Of a stretch of 64,000 nt of DNA, positions 19,251 through 37,202 are shown one piece after another. Where the stretch lies: contig NZ_AKKC02000016.1 of NCBI RefSeq assembly GCF_000282095.2, positions 1 through 64,000 on the forward strand. Direction: 5' to 3'. The position numbers were made by a program, and so were the translations under genes. Below the pieces are notes generated by a model. That model was not told the DNA's origin, searched no databases, and was given only the letters and a program-made list of their open reading frames with translations. This DNA comes from Rhizobium sp. CF080. Its GTDB lineage: Bacteria; Pseudomonadota; Alphaproteobacteria; Rhizobiales; Rhizobiaceae. Each line of letters opens with the position of its first letter. Position 1 is the stretch's first letter.

Positions 19251-19279
19251 AAGCCGCCGGCCAATCCCGGCGGCTTTTT
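19251..19279 (+). terminator. Intrinsic terminator of the small gene at 18815
   Basis: A 10-bp perfect stem (aagccgccgg, 19251-19260; ccggcggctt, 19267-19276) with a 6-nt loop is followed by a T-run through 19279. It is a classic rho-independent terminator on the plus strand. Confidence 0.85.
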
Positions 19280-19308
19280 GATGTCCATCCCCTTCCCGCT
19301 TGAAACGA

Positions 19309-19338
19309 AAAACCGCCCGGATCGCTCCGAGCGGTTTT
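19309..19338. terminator. Bidirectional terminator after rpoC
   Basis: An 8-bp outer stem (19309-19316 with 19331-19338) encloses a 4-bp inner stem (19318-19321 with 19326-19329). On the minus strand, 24 nt past the rpoC stop, it ends in GCGGTTTTT; on the plus strand it ends in gcggtttt. It separates the convergent gene at 18815 from rpoC. Confidence 0.85.
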
Positions 19339-19361
19339 GATTTCCAATGGCCAGTTACCGA

Positions 19362-23573
<4,212 letters not shown>

Positions 23574-23721
23574 GCCTATCTCCTTTAGGGGCGGAAGCCC
23601 TCGGCTGGCGATCGATACGGTCCGAATTCCCGGGAGGGACCGCTCGATGCTCTAAAACAGTATTAGCCGCGAAATGCGGCAAAAATCCCCCTAGCCTTCG
23701 GTGCGAACCGGAGGCGGGAGT

Positions 23722-23748
23722 GGCGCGCGCCCATTCCTGGCGCGCGCC
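23722..23748. other. GC-rich stem-loop between rpoB and rpoC
   Basis: The self-complementary decamer ggcgcgcgcc occurs twice (23722-23731 and 23739-23748) with a 7-nt loop, 11 nt past the rpoB stop. No T-run follows on the minus strand, so mRNA processing or stability, rather than termination, is the likelier role. Confidence 0.45.
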
Positions 23749-23759
23749 GGCTTTTGTTC

Positions 23760-27896
<4,137 letters not shown>

Positions 27897-28056
27897 CGTC
27901 GCTCCTTCAAACTTGCATCCGGGCCTGCAACGGACGGGGTTCGATGGCCAGTCGATCCCGTCGATCAATGGGTATTCTCAATCTCGTCCCACCTCTCGAA
28001 CACGCCAGGCCGGATTGCCTTTTCGGTTCGATTCGGGACCATCCTCTTGAGAACCC

Positions 28057-28139
28057 ATTACCCAAGAGCCGTTTTTGACGGTTCTTGGGTAATCAGTTCC
28101 AAGGAAGAACACCGGGAGAGGAGCAATCCCCTCTCCCGG
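28057..28139 (-). promoter_or_regulatory. Tandem hairpins between rplL and rpoB (attenuator and processing candidates)
   Basis: Just after rplL lies a 10-bp stem (28112-28121 with 28130-28139), followed on the minus strand by a T-rich TGTTCTTCCTT. Next comes a 16-bp stem with one mismatch (28057-28072 with 28078-28093) and a 5-nt loop. Escherichia coli has a partial terminator and an RNase III cleavage stem at the same place, which set the ratio of L7/L12 to polymerase. The same roles are inferred here from position and shape only. Confidence 0.55.
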
Positions 28140-28151
28140 CGCATTCCGATA

Positions 28152-28529
<378 letters not shown>

Positions 28530-28589
28530 TTTACTAGTTCCTTATATTCGGTTCGAACTTGATTTGGGTATGAACAGCGAAAAACCGCC

Positions 28590-29111
28590 TTAAGCGGCTT
28601 CCTCGTCCTTCTTGGCGTAGGCCGCGAACACGCGGGCAAGCTGACTTGCCGGTGCGGCGACAACCGTAGCAACGCGGGTGGCCGGGGCATTCAAGAGGCC
28701 CAGCAGCTTTGCGCGAAGCTCGTCCAGCGAAGGCAGGGTCGCAAGCGACTTGACCGCATCCGCAGTGAGCGTGGTTGCACCCATGGAACCGCCCAGAACA
28801 ATGATCTTGTCATTGGTCTTGGCGAAATCCATGACGACCTTCGGAGCCGTTACCGGGTCTTCGCTGAATGCGATCAGCGTCTGACCCTTGAAGAGATTTG
28901 ACATCCCTTCCGACTCCGTACCCTGAAGAGCGATCTTGGCCAGACGGTTCTTCGCGACTTTGACGGTGCCGCCAGCAGCGCGCATCTTCGAACGAAAATC
29001 GTTCATCTGCGCAACTGTGACACCAGCATAGTGGGCCACGACAACCGAACCGGAAGCCTTGAAGACTTCGTTCAGCTCCGTGACAAATTCGCGCTTTTCC
29101 GCTCTTTCCAC
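28590..29111 (-). CDS. rplJ: 50S ribosomal protein L10
   Basis: L10 anchors L7/L12 dimers to the ribosome and, as the L10-L12 complex, represses its own mRNA in many bacteria. The start is a GTG at 29111 (VERAEKREFVTELNEVFKAS as encoded) with GGAG 7 nt upstream, giving 173 residues; the longer frame to 29297 runs into the leader. The C-terminal helix ASQLARVFAAYAKKDEEAA is the L12-binding part. It is preceded by a 338-nt structured leader. Confidence 0.96.
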   Translation of the reverse strand: MERAEKREFVTELNEVFKASGSVVVAHYAGVTVAQMNDFRSKMRAAGGTVKVAKNRLAKIALQGTESEGMSNLFKGQTLIAFSEDPVTAPKVVMDFAKTNDKIIVLGGSMGATTLTADAVKSLATLPSLDELRAKLLGLLNAPATRVATVVAAPASQLARVFAAYAKKDEEAA

Positions 29112-29449
29112 TGTCTGTCTCCAGTTGACGGGACCGCAATCCTGCAGGCCCCATCGGGTTGCCTTTGCCTCAAGGGATCCGTGTATAGGACCCCAAGCGA
29201 CGCTTGAGGATCCTGTCCCCTCGCTCTGTCGCCGTAAGGCTCCAGGCACAAGGCACACTAGGCTCGAACCGAATTCGCGAGGCGCATAGCACCTCAAAAA
29301 TCTCGGGTCTTACCCGTCTCATGCAGGCAAAAGTGATTAAGGGATAACCACCTGCAATCTCGGACAGGAATTCCGGATTTCTCCGGAAATTCCCGGTCTC
29401 GAAGGACCGGGAATTCATGCGACCGGAGCCCGAAAGCTCCGGCAAATCT
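29112..29449 (-). promoter_or_regulatory. rplJ leader (candidate L10-L12 control region)
   Basis: This 338-nt gap between rplA and rplJ has no gene. Immediately after rplA come three hairpins: 29423-29429 with 29436-29442 (7 bp), 29388-29398 with 29405-29415 (11 bp), and 29371-29377 with 29382-29388 (7 bp, GAAA loop on the minus strand). Further down, CCTCAAG/CTTGAGG-type segments (about 29169-29211) could pair near the rplJ start. Position and structure fit the known class of L10 leaders; the exact fold was not computed. Confidence 0.55.
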
Positions 29450-30145
29450 TTAAGCCGTGACCGTCGACGGGTCGATCTTGACGCCCGGGCCCATGGTCGA
29501 AGAGATGGCTACGCGCTTGACGTAGTTGCCCTTGGCGCCAGCCGGCTTGGCCTTGATGACCGCATCGGCAAAAGCCTTGATGTTCTCTTCAAGAGCCTTG
29601 GCTTCGAACGAGGCCTTGCCGATACCGGCATGGATGATGCCAGCCTTTTCGACGCGGAACTCGACAGCACCGCCCTTGGAAGCCTTGACGGCGCCCGTGA
29701 CGTCCATGGTGACGGTCCCGACCTTCGGGTTCGGCATCATGCCGCGGGGGCCGAGAACCTTACCGAGACGACCGACGAGCGGCATCATGTCCGGGGTGGC
29801 GATGCAGCGATCGAAGTCGATCTTGCCGCCCTGGACGATTTCGACGAGGTCTTCGGCGCCGACGATGTCTGCACCGGCGGCCTTGGCTTCGTCAGCCTTG
29901 GCGCCACGTGCGAAAACGGCGACGCGAACGTCACGGCCGGTGCCGTTCGGCAGGTTGACTACACCGCGGACCATCTGGTCTGCGTGACGCGGATCAACGC
30001 CGAGGTTCATGGAGATTTCGACGGTTTCGTCGAACTTCGCCGTGGCACGAACCTTGACCATCGAGATGGCTTCCGTCAGGGCAACCAGCTTGGTCGGGTC
30101 GACGCCTTCGCGGATCTTCTGAATACGCTTTGCAAGCTTTGCCAT
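29450..30145 (-). CDS. rplA: 50S ribosomal protein L1
   Basis: L1 forms the mobile L1 stalk that helps eject deacylated tRNA and in many bacteria represses the rplK-rplA mRNA. The 231-residue product contains VNLPNGTGRDVRVAVFARGA and KVLGPRGMMPNPKVGTVT, both L1 signatures. It begins one nucleotide after the rplK stop, so translation is coupled. Leader hairpins before rplK are candidate L1 targets. Confidence 0.97.
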   Translation of the reverse strand: MAKLAKRIQKIREGVDPTKLVALTEAISMVKVRATAKFDETVEISMNLGVDPRHADQMVRGVVNLPNGTGRDVRVAVFARGAKADEAKAAGADIVGAEDLVEIVQGGKIDFDRCIATPDMMPLVGRLGKVLGPRGMMPNPKVGTVTMDVTGAVKASKGGAVEFRVEKAGIIHAGIGKASFEAKALEENIKAFADAVIKAKPAGAKGNYVKRVAISSTMGPGVKIDPSTVTA

Positions 30146-30146
30146 G

Positions 30147-30578
30147 TTAAGCCACCACTTCCAGGCCCATGGCGCGGGCGGAGCCCTCGATCATGGCCAT
30201 TGCGCCTTCGATGTCGGCAGCGTTGAGATCCTTCATCTTGGCTTCAGCGATCGTCTTGATCTGAGCCTTGGTGAGGGTGCCAGCCTTGGCGCCCTTGCCC
30301 GGGGTCTTGGAACCCGAGGTGATCTTCGCTTCCTTCTTCAGCCAGTAGCTGACCGGAGGCTGCTTCATCGCAAACGTGAAGGACTTGTCCTGGAAATAGG
30401 TGATGACGACCGGAATCGGCATGCCCTTTTCCATTTCCTGCGTGGCGGCGTTGAACGCCTTGCAGAATTCCATGATGTTGATGCCGCGCTGACCAAGTGC
30501 AGGACCGATCGGCGGGGACGGATTGGCCGACCCTGCCTTCACCTGCAGCTTGAGCTGGCCCATAACTTTCTTAGCCAT
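30147..30578 (-). CDS. rplK: 50S ribosomal protein L11
   Basis: L11 forms the stalk base with the GTPase-associated rRNA and is needed for stringent-response activation of Rel. The 143-residue form starts MAKKVMGQLKLQVKAGSANP and has PPIGPALGQRGINIMEFCKA, the thiostrepton-region signature. The open frame to 30683 lies in the leader and is rejected. It follows nusG by 198 nt, with twin hairpins at 30596-30636. Confidence 0.97.
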   Translation of the reverse strand: MAKKVMGQLKLQVKAGSANPSPPIGPALGQRGINIMEFCKAFNAATQEMEKGMPIPVVITYFQDKSFTFAMKQPPVSYWLKKEAKITSGSKTPGKGAKAGTLTKAQIKTIAEAKMKDLNAADIEGAMAMIEGSARAMGLEVVA

Positions 30579-30595
30579 AACTCTCTGCCTTTCGA

Positions 30596-30636
30596 GAGAC
30601 CGGTTACCCGGCTCATTAGAGACCGGTTTCCCGGTC
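30596..30636 (-). promoter_or_regulatory. Twin hairpins in the rplK leader (candidate L1 site)
   Basis: Two near-copies of one hairpin lie in tandem: 30596-30614 and 30619-30636, sharing gagaccggtt/t-cccgg. The second has perfect 6-bp arms (30621-30626 with 30631-30636). They sit 18-58 nt before the rplK start, where L1 binds in bacteria that autoregulate rplKA. L1 binding is inferred from position. Confidence 0.45.
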
Positions 30637-30776
30637 CGACATGCCGGCTTTCGCCGACGGCTGCGGTTGCGTGGTTCGGCCAAAGTGCCCGGCTAAGGCA
30701 CCGTTCCTCCCACGCGCTTGCGGCAAACGCCGCACGAGGCCCGCTGAACAAACAGCAGGCCCCATTTCGAAACTCA

Positions 30777-31307
30777 TCAGACCTTTTCGACCTGAGCGTA
30801 TTCCAGCTCGACCGGGGTCGCACGACCGAAGATCGAGACTTCGACCTTGAGGCGGGAGCGCTCTTCGTCGACATCCTGAACGGTGCCGTTGAAGGACGCG
30901 AAAGGACCGTCGGATACGCGAACCTGCTCGCCGATCTCGAAGGTGATCGAGGATTTCGGCCGCTCGACGCCCTCCTGGACCTGGCCCAGGATACGCTCTG
31001 CTTCGAAGTCCGGGATCGGGACCGGCTTGTTGTCGGAGCCGAGGAAGCCGGTGACCTTCGGGGTGTTCTTGATCAGGTGATAGGCTTCGTCGGTCAGGTT
31101 GGCCCGAACCATGACGTAACCCGGAAAGAACTTGCGCTCGGAATCAACCTTGCGGCCGCGTCGCACCTCGACGACCTTTTCGGTCGGCACGAGGATCTTT
31201 TCGAACAAATGCTCAAGCCCCTTCTGGCGAGCCTTGTTCTCGATGTCCTCAGCCACCTTCTTCTCAAAATTAGAATATGCGTGGACGATGTACCAACGCG
31301 CCGCCAT
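30777..31307 (-). CDS. nusG: Transcription termination/antitermination protein NusG
   Basis: NusG binds polymerase through its N-terminal NGN domain and Rho or S10 through its C-terminal KOW domain. The 176-residue form starts MAARWYIVHAYSNFEKKVAE; the ATG at 31307 is preferred over the one at 31313, because GGAG lies 7 nt before the former and only 1 nt before the latter. The KOW region IGEQVRVSDGPFASFNGTVQ is clear. It follows secE by 15 nt. Confidence 0.97.
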   Translation of the reverse strand: MAARWYIVHAYSNFEKKVAEDIENKARQKGLEHLFEKILVPTEKVVEVRRGRKVDSERKFFPGYVMVRANLTDEAYHLIKNTPKVTGFLGSDNKPVPIPDFEAERILGQVQEGVERPKSSITFEIGEQVRVSDGPFASFNGTVQDVDEERSRLKVEVSIFGRATPVELEYAQVEKV

Positions 31308-31322
31308 CTTCATTCTCCAGAA

Positions 31323-31523
31323 TCAAACGCTGACGTTCAGTACGAGACGTAGCAGCCAGCCCATAAGCTGGTCGGCAGCGAAGAAAAACAGCGCAGCGAA
31401 CACAACCATAACCAGAACCATGGCCGTGGAGATCATGGTCTCGCGACGAGACGGCCAATGGATTTTCGTCGCTTCGGAGCGCACTTGGCGCAGAAACGTA
31501 ACGGGATTGGTTTTGGATGCCAT
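31323..31523 (-). CDS. secE: Protein translocase subunit SecE
   Basis: SecE clamps SecY in the translocon. At 66 residues it is the short, single-membrane-span form: an amphipathic stretch TFLRQVRSEATKIHWPSRRE followed by one hydrophobic helix (about residues 34-58). The ATG at 31523 is chosen; a TTG five codons upstream is the alternative. Its promoter is at 31597-31625. The order secE-nusG-rplKAJL-rpoBC is the standard one. Confidence 0.95.
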   Translation of the reverse strand: MASKTNPVTFLRQVRSEATKIHWPSRRETMISTAMVLVMVVFAALFFFAADQLMGWLLRLVLNVSV

Positions 31524-31596
31524 AGATTGTCCACGCAATTACGGCACGTAAAGCTGAACTCGCTCAGCCCCACGCACCGCGTGTCTGTTTTGACCT

Positions 31597-31625
31597 ACAT
31601 AAACACCCCTTCCCCTTTACACAAG
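31597..31625 (-). promoter_or_regulatory. Promoter of secE-nusG
   Basis: On the minus strand CTTGTG (31620-31625) and TTATGT (31597-31602) are separated by exactly 17 nt, about 75 nt before the secE start. The layout matches those found before rpsL and the second tuf gene. Confidence 0.65.
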
Positions 31626-31720
31626 AGGGAAAACAGTGTTCGATGAAATTTCGCCGTTTTGCACGGCGGCCATTTCCCGACAATTCCGCTGCGGATAATC
31701 TCGCGCCAATCATCTGAAAG

Positions 31721-31796
<76 letters not shown>

Positions 31797-31909
31797 TCAA
31801 CCCTGGCGAACCCTCAACCGGAAACTCCGGCCTGCCGCCAACTGGCTAGGCGCTCCCTTTAAGGGGATGCGCTGCGCTTTGCAAGAGCATTTTTGAATAT
31901 CGGGACGTT

Positions 31910-33304
31910 CTACCTGAGCTTTCGGCCGGACCTGTCGGATACGTCCGCAAAGCGGGCGACCGAAAGCGCCGGCTCCGCGCCGCCACCAAGAATTTCCTTG
32001 CCCGGCAACTCGATTCCGCCCGGCAACAGCCCGGAGGAATGGGGCTTTCGTTCAGGCGATACCGGCAGGCGCCGCCAGGAAAGGCGCGGCGGCCGCGCCA
32101 CATAGGCGTCCGGCTGATTGACCAGGCCGCCCGAGATACGGGCGATGATTCCCTCGATGCCGTGCTTGCGGCCTTCCCTGTTGTAGAAATTGCCCTTCAC
32201 CTGGATGCTGCCGGCGAGCGCCTTGATGAAATCGGCGAGCAGCTGCGAATCGATCGGCTCCGGATGACGCCAGAAGCTGTCGATGCCCCCCTGATGGGTG
32301 AGGCCCGGCACGTCGTAGACCGCGGCTCCTACAGCGATCGTCGGGATCCCGGCCCGGAGGCTGTGCATCGCCGTCGTCGAATTGACGACGATGGTGCCGT
32401 GCGAATTGCGCAGGATGGTCGGCAGATCGCCCTTTTCGATGAAGACCACCCTGCCCTGAACCCGATGGCGTGCCGCAAGCCGCGTGACGACCTTGCGCCA
32501 GTCTTCCAGATCGTTGTCGAGCGGATGCTGCTTGACGATCAGCCGGCTGTTTTCCGGCGCATGACGGGCAAAGGACTGGATCGTCTGCTCCAGCATCTGA
32601 GAGAGATGCCGGTAAGGCGAGTTGGCGCGGATCTGATAGTCGCTCTGCAGCTGGAGGGCGAGAAGGTAATTCTTCTTGGACTTGTCGTCGAAGAAACCTT
32701 CCGGCAGGTCATGCCGCGGCCGGAACATGCGCGGCAGCCAGGAAAGATAGTCGAACAGCGGATCGTAATATTTGTCGGACCGGTAGAACGGGAACATCGG
32801 TCGGCCGAAATAGGCGGCGAGATTATAGACGACCTCGTTGGTGGCCTCCTGGCTGAACGTGTGGCCGAAATGCGCCTTGAGGTCGGGAACACCCACCTTG
32901 GCGGCGATCTGCCGGATATGTTCCGGGTCATTGGGAAAATGGGAAAATCGCCCCATGCCGTCCCGTTCCAGGGTGATCCAGTCCGGTCTCAGATAGCCGA
33001 ATTCCACCGCATGACAGCGGACACCCAGCTTGCGGGCAACATGTGCCGCAAGGCGGTGATAGGGAAGCCGGTCGGCATAATAGAGGACGTCGGTAAAGCC
33101 TTCGCGGCGGATCAGATCCGCCAGATAGCGCGGCCACGCCCGCAGCGTGCCGCGATAATTGATGGCGCCGCGCTTTCGCCAGTAGAGCTGGTCGCCGAAG
33201 GAGAAATTGACACGCTTGGTTGCGATCCCCTGCGTCTCGAACGCATCCGCCAGTTCGCGCCAGAATACGGAAGGTGGCCCTTGCAGGAACAAGACTTTCG
33301 TCAT
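31910..33304 (-). CDS. KpsS-like capsule polysaccharide glycosyltransferase/export protein (paralogue A)
   Basis: The 464-residue protein belongs to the capsule synthesis family of KpsS/KpsC and RkpJ. In Escherichia coli these are cytoplasmic transferases that build the beta-Kdo linker on the lipid anchor of capsules. Shared family positions include MTKVLFLQGPPSVFWRELAD at the N-terminus, EFGYLRPDWITLERDGM, DYQIRANSPY, KQHPLDNDLEDW, VVNSTTAMHSL and YDVPGLTHQGG. The last 60 residues are a basic, low-complexity tail. It is divergent from paralogue B, which has the same motifs in the same order. The specific sugar and polymer cannot be read from sequence. Confidence 0.85.
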   Translation of the reverse strand: MTKVLFLQGPPSVFWRELADAFETQGIATKRVNFSFGDQLYWRKRGAINYRGTLRAWPRYLADLIRREGFTDVLYYADRLPYHRLAAHVARKLGVRCHAVEFGYLRPDWITLERDGMGRFSHFPNDPEHIRQIAAKVGVPDLKAHFGHTFSQEATNEVVYNLAAYFGRPMFPFYRSDKYYDPLFDYLSWLPRMFRPRHDLPEGFFDDKSKKNYLLALQLQSDYQIRANSPYRHLSQMLEQTIQSFARHAPENSRLIVKQHPLDNDLEDWRKVVTRLAARHRVQGRVVFIEKGDLPTILRNSHGTIVVNSTTAMHSLRAGIPTIAVGAAVYDVPGLTHQGGIDSFWRHPEPIDSQLLADFIKALAGSIQVKGNFYNREGRKHGIEGIIARISGGLVNQPDAYVARPPRLSWRRLPVSPERKPHSSGLLPGGIELPGKEILGGGAEPALSVARFADVSDRSGRKLR

Positions 33305-33456
33305 GCGGAAACCAGTGCTGGTTGTGACTCGGATCTTACAAAAGCGATTTCATTTGCGAAATTTGTCGATAAGTATCAGCGGCATCTTTCAACAAGGCAG
33401 CTTCCCTCGTCAATGCCAAACCCGACGCCCGCAGTTTTTCCAACAGGTTGTGTGAC

Positions 33457-34755
33457 ATGAACACCCGCACGTTCCTGTTTCTCCAGGGGCCGGCTTCGCC
33501 GTTCATCAGGCTGCTGGCCGAAGCCGTTGAAAAGAAAGGCGCTTCCGTCCGTCATATCGGCCTCTGCCTCGGAGATATGGCGTTTTGGTGGCCAAGGAAG
33601 GGGGATTTTTTCTCAGGTCGCGCGAATGATTGGCGTATGTATCTCAAAAGTTACATTCGCGATCACAATGTTACGGACATTGTCATGTTGGGTGATGGCC
33701 GCTTCCCGCATGCGACTGCGGCCGAGATCGGCGTGGAGGATGGAATTCGGGTCCATGTCCTCGAACACGGCTATCTCCGGCCCGACTGGCTGACGATCGA
33801 GCCGGACGGCATGTCGGCCCATTCGCGCTTTCCCCGCAGCCCCGGCGAAATTGAAGCACTGGCTGCCGGCACACCGACCATCATGCCCGGCGGCCTCTAC
33901 CGGTCGAGCTTCCTCACCTATGCGCTCTACGATCTCGCCTACCATGTTCCGAACGTGCTTCTCGGCTGGCTCGTCCATCGCCACTACCGGACGCATGGGC
34001 CGGTGCATCCGGCGGTGGAATATGGCGGCTGGATCTGGAAGGCGCTGACCGTCGCCAAGCGTCGCCGAGAGGCCAAAAAGATGATCGACGCCTGCCTGTC
34101 ACCCGACGCGAATGGGCATGCGCACTTCTTCCTGTTTCCGCTGCAGTTGCCGGGCGACTACCAGATCCGCAGCCAGTCACCGGGCGGAGACCTGCTCAAG
34201 CTGGTGGATGCCACGATCGCGTCCTTCGCCCGGCATGCGCCTCCCGGAAGCCGGCTGCTCTTCAAGGTGCACCCGATCGACAACGGTCTGTCCCGCTGGG
34301 CCGCCCGAATAGGCGACGCAGCCAAGCGCCATGGCGTCGCGGACCGTGTGTTCGTGGCCGACGGCGGCAGTACTGACGACCTGATCCGAAGGTCGGCGGG
34401 CATCGTCACCGTCAATTCCACGGTCGGACTGACGGCAATCGGTCTCGGCAAGCCGGTGATCGCGCTGGGCTCGGCGATCTACGATGTGCCGGGCCTCACC
34501 TTCCAGGGCAGCCTTGCCGCCTTCTGGCAGCGCCCGACGCCGCCCGATGCGGATCTGTTCGACGCCTTCACCCGCGCGCTTGCGGCAACGACCCAAGTTC
34601 GTGGCGGCTTCGTCGGCAGCGAAGCGATCCGCGCCGGTGTCGAGAACGTCGCCGAGCGGCTCCTGGAAACCGAAGACAGACTTCCCCTCGTCTTCCGCAA
34701 GCCGCGCGGCAAAACGCATTTCCGTTACGAGAACGAGCTCTTTTCGGCAGGCTGA
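33457..34755 (+). CDS. KpsS-like capsule polysaccharide glycosyltransferase/export protein (paralogue B)
   Basis: This 432-residue protein is a clear paralogue of the divergent neighbour. It has FLFLQGPASPFIRLLAEAVE, EHGYLRPDWLTIEPDGM, DYQIRSQSPGGDL, KVHPIDNGLSRW, VNSTVGLTAIGLGKP and YDVPGLTFQGSLAAFW in the same order. The ATG at 33457 is preferred to a TTG at 33448. The 152-nt divergent spacer should hold both promoters. It converges on the second tuf gene, with a shared terminator at 34801-34830. UDP-glucuronate made by Ugd (39.4 kb) could supply such a capsule, but that link is inference. Confidence 0.85.
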   Translation: MNTRTFLFLQGPASPFIRLLAEAVEKKGASVRHIGLCLGDMAFWWPRKGDFFSGRANDWRMYLKSYIRDHNVTDIVMLGDGRFPHATAAEIGVEDGIRVHVLEHGYLRPDWLTIEPDGMSAHSRFPRSPGEIEALAAGTPTIMPGGLYRSSFLTYALYDLAYHVPNVLLGWLVHRHYRTHGPVHPAVEYGGWIWKALTVAKRRREAKKMIDACLSPDANGHAHFFLFPLQLPGDYQIRSQSPGGDLLKLVDATIASFARHAPPGSRLLFKVHPIDNGLSRWAARIGDAAKRHGVADRVFVADGGSTDDLIRRSAGIVTVNSTVGLTAIGLGKPVIALGSAIYDVPGLTFQGSLAAFWQRPTPPDADLFDAFTRALAATTQVRGGFVGSEAIRAGVENVAERLLETEDRLPLVFRKPRGKTHFRYENELFSAG

Positions 34756-34800
34756 CTCCGGGTGAGCCGGCCGATTGACTCATAGTCAGGCCCAAAAGCA

Positions 34801-34830
34801 AAAGGCCCCGCCGTCGCCGGCAGGGCCTTT
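34801..34830. terminator. Bidirectional terminator between paralogue B and tuf
   Basis: A 13-bp stem with one wobble pair (34801-34813 with 34818-34830) and a 4-nt loop lies between the convergent genes. On the minus strand it is followed by TTTTGCTTTT about 24 nt past the tuf stop; on the plus strand by only a short T-run. Confidence 0.85.
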
Positions 34831-34853
34831 CTCAATTCTAGTGTCGCGATCGA

Positions 34854-36029
<1,176 letters not shown>

Positions 36030-36111
36030 TGAATGCTTCCTGTGAACATAAGGGTGGACCCGGCGACCGGGTTTGGTGTCGCCGTTTAAGGCTTTCCACT
36101 AGAATGCGCAA

Positions 36112-36140
36112 GACATAATTACGACGCGCGCCCGGACAAG
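36112..36140 (-). promoter_or_regulatory. Promoter of the second tuf gene
   Basis: On the minus strand CTTGTC (36135-36140) is followed after 17 nt by TATGTC (36112-36117). The predicted start leaves a leader of about 75 nt. The spacing and hexamers match the promoters before rpsL and secE. Confidence 0.6.
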
Positions 36141-36229
36141 GGGAGCAGGCGAAATCGCACGGAAATCGTTCGCAGACGGCGCGGTTCGCAGCATGCCTGG
36201 CAGCGGACAACACCGTTCCATGACAGCCG

Positions 36230-36276
36230 CAAAACAAAGAGCCGACCGTCATCCCTCGAAGCGGGAGACGGCCGGC
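36230..36276 (-). terminator. Terminator of the secreted-protein gene
   Basis: A 10-bp stem with one wobble pair (36241-36250 with 36267-36276) and an inner 4-bp stem is followed on the minus strand by TCTTTGTTTTG. It lies 30 nt past the stop at 36307. Confidence 0.7.
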
Positions 36277-36306
36277 CCTATAATCCTTGAGCGCCGGAGC
36301 GGGCTG

Positions 36307-36801
36307 TTACTTCGCCGGCTTCAGCGAGTTGATGAGCGCCAGCAGTTCCGGGCCGTGCTTTTCCTGCTCGCCCTTGGTGCCCCAATAGGTGATGACGAGA
36401 AGCTTGTCCGGCTTCGGCGCGACGAGCGAGACGCCGATCGAGACGGCACCGTCCTTGTCCTTGCCGCTCCAGTCCAGGTTGATCATCTTCATGCCGTTGA
36501 ACGTGTCTTCGGACTGCTTCTGGGTAGCCGGATCGACCGTGACGCCATTCTCGTCCAGGAAGGAGAACACGTCCTCGATGACCTTGTCGGTGGTCTCGGA
36601 GGTCGCGACATCGATCGAGAGATAGATCGCATCGTCATCGGAATTCGCCTGGATGCCGCTATCGGTTTCTTCAGGGTTCCATGCATCCGGAATGGTGATC
36701 TGCGCGACGGGTTCGGCGCTCGGGAAAAGCAGGGTCGCGGCAAACGACGGAGACGACAGGAGCGTCGTCGCAAGGACTGCGGCGGCAAGTATTTTCTTCA
36801 T
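36307..36801 (-). CDS. Uncharacterised secreted protein
   Basis: I do not recognise a family for this 164-residue protein. The N-terminus MKKILAAAVLATTLLSSPSF is a textbook Sec signal peptide, with likely cleavage after SFA, and the mature part is acidic and strand-rich (AWNPEETDSGIQANSDDDAI; WSGKDKDGAVSIGVSLVA). The ATG at 36801 is chosen over an upstream ATG at 36816, because it starts the signal peptide. It lies between tRNA-Gly and tuf, where no gene stands in the ancestral order, and has its own terminator. Confidence 0.8.
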   Translation of the reverse strand: MKKILAAAVLATTLLSSPSFAATLLFPSAEPVAQITIPDAWNPEETDSGIQANSDDDAIYLSIDVATSETTDKVIEDVFSFLDENGVTVDPATQKQSEDTFNGMKMINLDWSGKDKDGAVSIGVSLVAPKPDKLLVITYWGTKGEQEKHGPELLALINSLKPAK

Positions 36802-37103
36802 GGACAAAGTTTCCATAGCTGGTGGTGAGACGGCCTCGATGCCGGCCAAAATGCTTCTAACGAGAATGCTTTAAAAAGTTGCGAGCGTCACCACGACAAT
36901 GCGGGGCGATCAGAGGAAATCAGGATTCCACCCAAAAAAAGTACAACCGAAATCGCGATGTCTTCATGTGGCGATGAAGCGCGATATTTCAGCTATCACG
37001 GACAGCAGACGGCCCGTCCCGAACCCGCAGGCCGACGACCTCAGCAGAGGCGCCGAGATCCCATCGAACGGGGGATGTTTCAGTCTTCTCATGATCTTGA
37101 AAA

Positions 37104-37177
37104 TGGAGCGGGTAGCGGGAATCGAACCCGCGTATTCAGCTTGGAAGGCTGCTGCTCTACCATTGAGCTATACCCGC
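37104..37177 (-). tRNA. tRNA-Gly (anticodon TCC)
   Basis: The 74-nt gene starts GCGGGTATAGCTCAATGGTA, has the anticodon loop CTTCCAA (TCC, reads GGA/GGG), the T-arm GCGGGTTCGATTCCCGC and an encoded CCA. It follows tRNA-Tyr by 25 nt in the same orientation, as part of the conserved tRNA cluster upstream of tuf. Confidence 0.97.
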
Positions 37178-37202
37178 GGTGTGGTGTCCGATCAGAGACG
37201 AA

